From PMG-095 sp049324695 (GTDB lineage Bacteria > Myxococcota_A > Polyangia > Polyangiales > Polyangiaceae), in NCBI GenBank assembly GCA_049324695.1, contig JBMOMJ010000048.1, positions 124,001-188,000 of the forward strand: a stretch of DNA of 64,000 bases, in the 5' to 3' direction. Shown piece after piece: positions 60,282 to 64,000 of the stretch (its first letter is position 1; each line of letters opens with the position of its first letter). The notes under the pieces are model-generated. The model was not told where the DNA came from. It made no database searches and was given only the letters and a program-made list of their open reading frames with translations. The translations under genes and the position numbers were made by a program.

Positions 60282-60998
60282 TCAGTCGAAGCGGGGTTGG
60301 CCTGGTGGGGTATTCGCGCCGGGCGACGGAGGCGCGGGCGGCGGAGGGGCTGCAGCTTCAGGCGTGTACGTCGTCATGATCGCGATGGTGTAGTAGCGAT
60401 ATTGATGACGGATGGTTTCCCACTCGGGTTTGGGGAGCGCGCGCTCGATGCAAGTGGTGATGCGGCGCGCTTGAGGGCCGCGGTAGTCGCCGCTGGCGCC
60501 GGGGAAGACGTGAAGGGTCTTTTTGACGAAGTCGATGTTGAGGACGTAGTTGATGCTGCCAGCTTGTTTTAAGCGCTGGGCGCAGGCTTCGTTTTCGCGA
60601 ATGGTTTTGGCGAGCGACTCTTCGAGGGAGGGCAGCGCATCACACAGGTTGCCTTCGGAGCCGCGTTTAGGGCTGGCGCCGCAACGCACGCGTACGGGAG
60701 CGTTGAGTTTGATGCGCTCGGGTGGCTTGGCAGTGGGGAGCGGCGGCGCGGCGCTGGCCAAAGCTGATGCAGAGGCGGAAGCGGCTCCTTTTGCGCCGGC
60801 GTCGGCTTCGGCGCGTTTGCTGGCGCTGGGGTGGCGCATCAAGTAGAGGGGGACCGCGGCGAGTGTGAGCGCAGCGACGAGTGCGACGACGAGTTGAGCG
60901 CGCACGGGTCGCTCGCTGCTGGAGCTGCCAACGCCGAGGCGTCGTAGGGCGGGCTCACCGGAGCTCGATGGAGAGGACGGTCTCGGCGGGCCTGGCAT
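60282..60998 (-). CDS. Single-pass membrane protein, AgmX/PglI C-terminal-like
   Basis: 238 residues. A short Pro/Ser-rich cytoplasmic start, TM helix AQLVVALVAALTLAAVPLYL, then an Ala/Ser-rich spacer and a ~130-residue domain with two Cys-Arg pairs: RVRCGASPKRGSEGNLC, ACAQRLKQAG, NYVLNIDFVKKTLHVFPGAS and ARRITTCIERALPKP. The pattern of Cys-Ile near a helix after a beta hairpin resembles the C-terminal domain of AgmX/PglI-type myxobacterial proteins, but with low certainty. It begins 9 bases after the kinase/FHA gene and is its operon partner. Pro-rich tail. Confidence 0.72.
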   Translation of the reverse strand: MPGPPRPSSPSSSGEPALRRLGVGSSSSERPVRAQLVVALVAALTLAAVPLYLMRHPSASKRAEADAGAKGAASASASALASAAPPLPTAKPPERIKLNAPVRVRCGASPKRGSEGNLCDALPSLEESLAKTIRENEACAQRLKQAGSINYVLNIDFVKKTLHVFPGASGDYRGPQARRITTCIERALPKPEWETIRHQYRYYTIAIMTTYTPEAAAPPPPAPPSPGANTPPGQPRFD

Positions 60999-61007
60999 GC
61001 GATCGGC

Positions 61008-62702
61008 TTATTCGTCGAGCAGCGCCTGCACTCGTTGACCAGGCTCGGCGCGTACCAGGGTCGCGCCCAGATCCAAGGTGTCTGGCATGGAGCCTTGCAC
61101 CTGAGAGACCACCTGCTCGACGACGTTGCGCGCCTCTTCGAGGCTCGGGCCAGTCATGACGATGGCGAACTTGAGCGGACCGATGCGGCCGCCGGTGACG
61201 GGAACGATGCTGAGGAGCAGCATCTCCGTGAGCTCGACAACGCGCTGGGCTGCGCGGCGTAGCGCGAGCATTTCCAAGATGGTTGGGCGATCGCTCACGT
61301 GGCGGTTGGGGCTGCGCACGTGATAGCGCGCAACGGAGAGCGGGTTGTTGGACCACTCCGCAAAGGCCATTTCTTCTTCTACGGCGCGGAGCAGGTGCTC
61401 ACGGCGGAGGAGGCCGGTGAGGCCGTCACGCCGCGCGAGGTAGGCTTTGGCACGTTCGTGCTGGGGCGAACCGTCGCTGAAGCTCACGAGCTTGACGCGC
61501 GACTCACCGAGCTGGACTTCGCCACCGTGAAGCAGCGCGCTCGTCTTTTTGCGCTCGTAGCTGTACTCGGCGTAGGTGCCATTGGTGCTGCCGGTGTCTT
61601 CGATGCTCCAGGAGCCCGATTGCCACTTCAGCACGGCGTGCGCGCCGCTGACGGTTGCTTCGGGCATGACGATGTCTTGGCCCGCGCGGCGCCCGATGGT
61701 GATGAGCGGCTTGTTCAGCGGGAACAAAAGGCCGGCAGCTTCGGGTGCATTGGTGCAGTACGTGACGAGCAGTGACTGCGAACCGGGCACGAAAGTTTCA
61801 GCTGTCACCCGACCGGGCGGTGCACCTGGCGAAATCCGCTCGCGAGGGATCTGGACTTGGCTCGTCGTGAGTGAGCTCGGATTGAAAAAGCGCAGATGAC
61901 GCGCCTGCGGGCGCATTGCCGGGTCGTCGCTAAGGCAGCGAAAAACCTGCTTCACTTCGTCGACGGAGAGCCCTGCCGGCACATCGAACATGATTTGCGC
62001 GCGCATCGGCTTGGAGCGCGGGCGGTAACCAGGCTCCGGAACGCGGCAGGTCCACATTTCCCAAAGCGTGAGCCCGAGCGCGTACATATCGTCTTCGGGG
62101 CTCGCACCACCGGAACGCAACCGCTCGGGCGCCATGTAATTTGGAGTTCCGCCATCCGGCGGAGCACCGGGGCGACGCGCGCTGAGGCGTGCACGCTCTT
62201 GAGCGAAGCCGAAGTCCAGAATGATGGCGCGATCGTTCGTGACCATCACGTTGCCGGGCTTCAGATCGCCGTGGACGAGACCTTGGAGATGAATTGCGGC
62301 AAGGCCTGCTGCTGTTTCACTCGCTGTCTTGCGAAACTCGTCCGCCGAATAGCCACCTTGCGCCTTGCGCTTGCGGATGTGCGTGTGCAGCGTTTGCCCG
62401 GCGATCTGCTCCATCACCAGGATGGGGCCCCACGGGCTCGGCGCGAGGTCATGCACGCGACACACGTTGGGATGGCTCACGGAGCGTGCCAGCAAGAGCT
62501 CCTGCCGCAGCGCTTCGTCGTCGCCTGGCATCCGCGATTCTTCGCGCACAACTTTGAGCGCTACGGCTTCCTTGGTGCTGCGGTCGTAGGCGAGGAAAAC
62601 CTCGCCCATGCCGCCTTTGCCGAGGCTCTGCCGGATTTCGTAGCGGTCGTTGACGACTGACCCGTGCCCTATGGGCGGGATGTTGCGGGGAGACTGGGCC
62701 AT
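61008..62702 (-). CDS. Ser/Thr kinase - FHA - degenerate GGDEF fusion protein
   Basis: 564 residues, no TM helix. Kinase at 21-275: LGKGGMGEV (28-36), Lys50 in VALKVV, VHGDLKPGN with His144-Gly145-Asp146 (HGD variant), DFG at 163-165 and TPNYMAPE. A long linker leads to an FHA domain (about 327-405: ITIGRRAGQDIVMPEA, SGAHAVLKW, DTGSTNGTY, GEVQLGESRVKL). The C-terminal domain starts YLARRDGLTGLLRREHLLRAV, the GGDEF-type DxLTGL opening; the signature itself is eroded to RIGPLKF at 506-512 (normally RxGGDEF). It should not make cyclic-di-GMP, but could bind a nucleotide or act as a dimerising domain. The HGD loop likely retains catalysis. The next gene starts 9 bases downstream. Confidence 0.9.
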   Translation of the reverse strand: MAQSPRNIPPIGHGSVVNDRYEIRQSLGKGGMGEVFLAYDRSTKEAVALKVVREESRMPGDDEALRQELLLARSVSHPNVCRVHDLAPSPWGPILVMEQIAGQTLHTHIRKRKAQGGYSADEFRKTASETAAGLAAIHLQGLVHGDLKPGNVMVTNDRAIILDFGFAQERARLSARRPGAPPDGGTPNYMAPERLRSGGASPEDDMYALGLTLWEMWTCRVPEPGYRPRSKPMRAQIMFDVPAGLSVDEVKQVFRCLSDDPAMRPQARHLRFFNPSSLTTSQVQIPRERISPGAPPGRVTAETFVPGSQSLLVTYCTNAPEAAGLLFPLNKPLITIGRRAGQDIVMPEATVSGAHAVLKWQSGSWSIEDTGSTNGTYAEYSYERKKTSALLHGGEVQLGESRVKLVSFSDGSPQHERAKAYLARRDGLTGLLRREHLLRAVEEEMAFAEWSNNPLSVARYHVRSPNRHVSDRPTILEMLALRRAAQRVVELTEMLLLSIVPVTGGRIGPLKFAIVMTGPSLEEARNVVEQVVSQVQGSMPDTLDLGATLVRAEPGQRVQALLDE

Positions 62703-62876
62703 CGTGGCCTGAGTTAGGTCCGGTTAGCGTCCTCGATTTGGGGGCTCACTGCAATCAGCTCGTCTGTAAAGACTGTCGATCGTAGAGGATTTTTCGGGGG
62801 GAAGCCCTAGACCCCATGAGCCCGAGGGGGTCACCCGCCTGGAAGGGGCGGAGCCCGATGCTACCCTTTTGTTAAC

Positions 62877-63107
62877 ATGCGGCGAGTATTTGCTTCGGCC
62901 CTTTTGGTGCTCGTAGCGGCTCTTACTAGCCTTGCATGTGCGCGGGGTCACGCGCCCCCCTCCAAGCCGCCGCCCGTGGACGCCGAAACCCGCCTGGGGC
63001 CGATGCGCCGACCGGCCAAGGATGAGCCCGTGCGGATCCTGGCGCCCCCTCCAGCCTATGGAAACAAGATCGTGATGGGTGGTCGGGACGAGCCGGCTCG
63101 GTTGTAG
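62877..63107 (+). CDS. Small lipoprotein
   Basis: 76 residues. MRRVFASALLVLVAALTSLA followed by Cys gives a lipobox (Leu-Ala-Cys). The remaining ~55 residues are Pro-rich and charged (GHAPPSKPPPVDAETRLGPM) with no fold recognised. Short length makes it less certain, but the start and lipobox are good, and it is isolated between the divergent kinase gene and a convergent gene. Probably an envelope protein of unknown role. Confidence 0.65.
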   Translation: MRRVFASALLVLVAALTSLACARGHAPPSKPPPVDAETRLGPMRRPAKDEPVRILAPPPAYGNKIVMGGRDEPARL

Positions 63108-63140
63108 GTGGGGTGTCGTGCGGAGAGGCTTCCGCGCCGG

Positions 63141-64000
63141 CTACTGGATCTTCAAGGTGACGCGTGCCCAATCGGTGCCGCCGCGGTTGTCGTGTGCGAC
63201 TACCCAGAGATTGACCAGGCCGGGGGTCTTCGGTGCACGAAACTTCGCGCCCGGATCGTTGTTCCAACCGCGCTGCGCATCGTTCAAGAGGCGCGTGTCG
63301 GAGCTGAACTTGCCGGCGTCGGCGTAGTAGTTGATCCACATCTGCTCACTGAAGTTGCGGCCGTAGTAGAGCGCCGAAACGTCGTCGCGCTCTGCGGGCC
63401 CGTCGATGAGCGGCTTGATGTGAATGTCGGGGCAGCCGTCGCCGCCATCATCGGGGCAAGCGGGGAAGCAACGCGACGAATCGATTTCGCAGTTGGGTTC
63501 TTGAGCGGGCACGTTGGGCTCGCATTCGCTGCCGATGCAGATCGGCGCGCCGCTATCGCTGCTGAGTAGCTGCTTGCCTTGCAGCTCGATGCCTTTGATG
63601 ACGGGGTTACTGTTCCGCACCTCTCCGTCTTGGAAAACGTAGAGCGCGGTGTAGCCCGCCACGAAATCGTCCGACGTCAGGTACTTGTCGCCATCCTTGC
63701 AGAAAATGGGAAGTCCTGCGCCGCTCCTCGGCTCTTCGAACGCAAGCGTGCCGGCGCACACGGCGAAGAACGAGTACAGCAGCCCGTAGCTCGGTTGACC
63801 AGGCGGCGCCGGCGCGTGCTTCGCGATCAAATCTTGCGGGACCGTGACGACGTGGGTGCTGGTGTTATCGTTCGAGAGAGTGAGCCGCTCCGGTGAGAAG
63901 CAGCCAGCGTAAAGATCGTTGGCAGGATTTTGACAATCGATCCAGGCGATCTGAACGGGGCGCTTGGAGGTGCCCATCAGGCCCTTTGGATCGTCCCACA
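63141..64000 (-). CDS. Secreted protein of unknown function (5' end outside window)
   Basis: The minus-strand frame is open from 63141 to the window edge; an internal ATG at 63975-63977 is preceded in frame by WDDPKGL, so the real start lies beyond the window. Visible part about 286 residues. Cys-rich, with CQNP, CFSPE, CAGT, FCKDGD, and a cluster NCEIDSSRCFPACPDDGGDGCPD, plus APGLVNLWVVAHDNRGGTDWARVTL near the end, which reads as a beta-sandwich repeat. Probably an exported surface protein or lipoprotein of the kind with disulphide-rich modules. Family not recognised. Confidence 0.82.
   Translation of the reverse strand, partial: WDDPKGLMGTSKRPVQIAWIDCQNPANDLYAGCFSPERLTLSNDNTSTHVVTVPQDLIAKHAPAPPGQPSYGLLYSFFAVCAGTLAFEEPRSGAGLPIFCKDGDKYLTSDDFVAGYTALYVFQDGEVRNSNPVIKGIELQGKQLLSSDSGAPICIGSECEPNVPAQEPNCEIDSSRCFPACPDDGGDGCPDIHIKPLIDGPAERDDVSALYYGRNFSEQMWINYYADAGKFSSDTRLLNDAQRGWNNDPGAKFRAPKTPGLVNLWVVAHDNRGGTDWARVTLKIQ

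Overview
The window reads as chromosomal DNA from a high-GC, large-genome bacterium of the Myxococcota, most likely an order Polyangiales-type (Sorangium/Polyangium-like) organism. The evidence is indirect. There are five Hanks-type Ser/Thr kinase or pseudokinase genes in 64 kb, many lipoproteins with Gly/Ser-rich spacers and Cys-rich motifs, TPR/PEGA membrane proteins, FHA-domain proteins, a SWI2/SNF2 ATPase and an HMG-CoA synthase. There is no rRNA, convincing tRNA, CRISPR array, insertion sequence, prophage or integrase. One 100-base run of N (59171-59270) marks an assembly gap inside a protein-coding tandem repeat.

Layout. 1-6.1 kb: the end of a VWA lipoprotein gene, a SNF2 helicase, HMG-CoA synthase and an outer-membrane-type protein. 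6.2-12.8 kb: a minus-strand block with two kinase-like genes (one canonical, one pseudokinase) flanking a lipase maturation factor and a D-2-hydroxyacid dehydrogenase; the gap between kinase and lipase factor holds a compact structured element. 13.3-16.1 kb: CBS protein, small basic DNA-binding protein, TPR/PEGA protein. 16.3-19.2 kb: LysM/M15-type peptidase coupled to a kinase. 19.2-25.9 kb: aldehyde dehydrogenase, alpha/beta hydrolase, CehA/McbA metallohydrolase, release factor 3. 26.0-29.9 kb: an overlapping operon of kinase, TPR/PEGA protein and kelch lipoprotein. 29.9-36 kb: FHA-histidine kinase-receiver hybrid, lipoprotein, DUF1592-type protein, ammonium transporter. 36.3-44.8 kb: threonylcarbamoyladenylate synthase, ATPase/CDF pair, SRPBCC protein, Pro-rich membrane protein, thioesterase, FHA/MBL pair, universal stress protein, Fpg-type glycosylase. 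45-54.6 kb: a 1,283-residue FecR/VIT/VWA protein, a lipoprotein, TerC, amylomaltase, and an Omp85-type protein with its small partner. 54.9-60.3 kb: nitrate assimilation (molybdopterin nitrate reductase, FAD/[2Fe-2S] partner, MarR regulator with a repetitive tail, siroheme enzyme). 60.3-64 kb: kinase-FHA-degenerate-GGDEF protein and partner, a small lipoprotein, and a gene cut by the window edge.

Functional themes. (i) Phospho-signalling at the envelope: most kinases have one transmembrane segment and an extracytoplasmic PEGA-like or Cys-containing region, and sit beside cell-wall, TPR/PEGA or lipoprotein genes. (ii) Nitrogen: ammonium uptake and assimilatory nitrate reduction with siroheme synthesis. 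(iii) Envelope biogenesis. Convergent gene pairs are packed with almost no spacer, sometimes stop codon to stop codon.

The least explained elements are a four-way-junction-forming 67-base element (8183-8249), the MarR gene with a repetitive basic tail, and the kinase-FHA-degenerate GGDEF fusion. No computation was run; family names rest on motifs read by eye.
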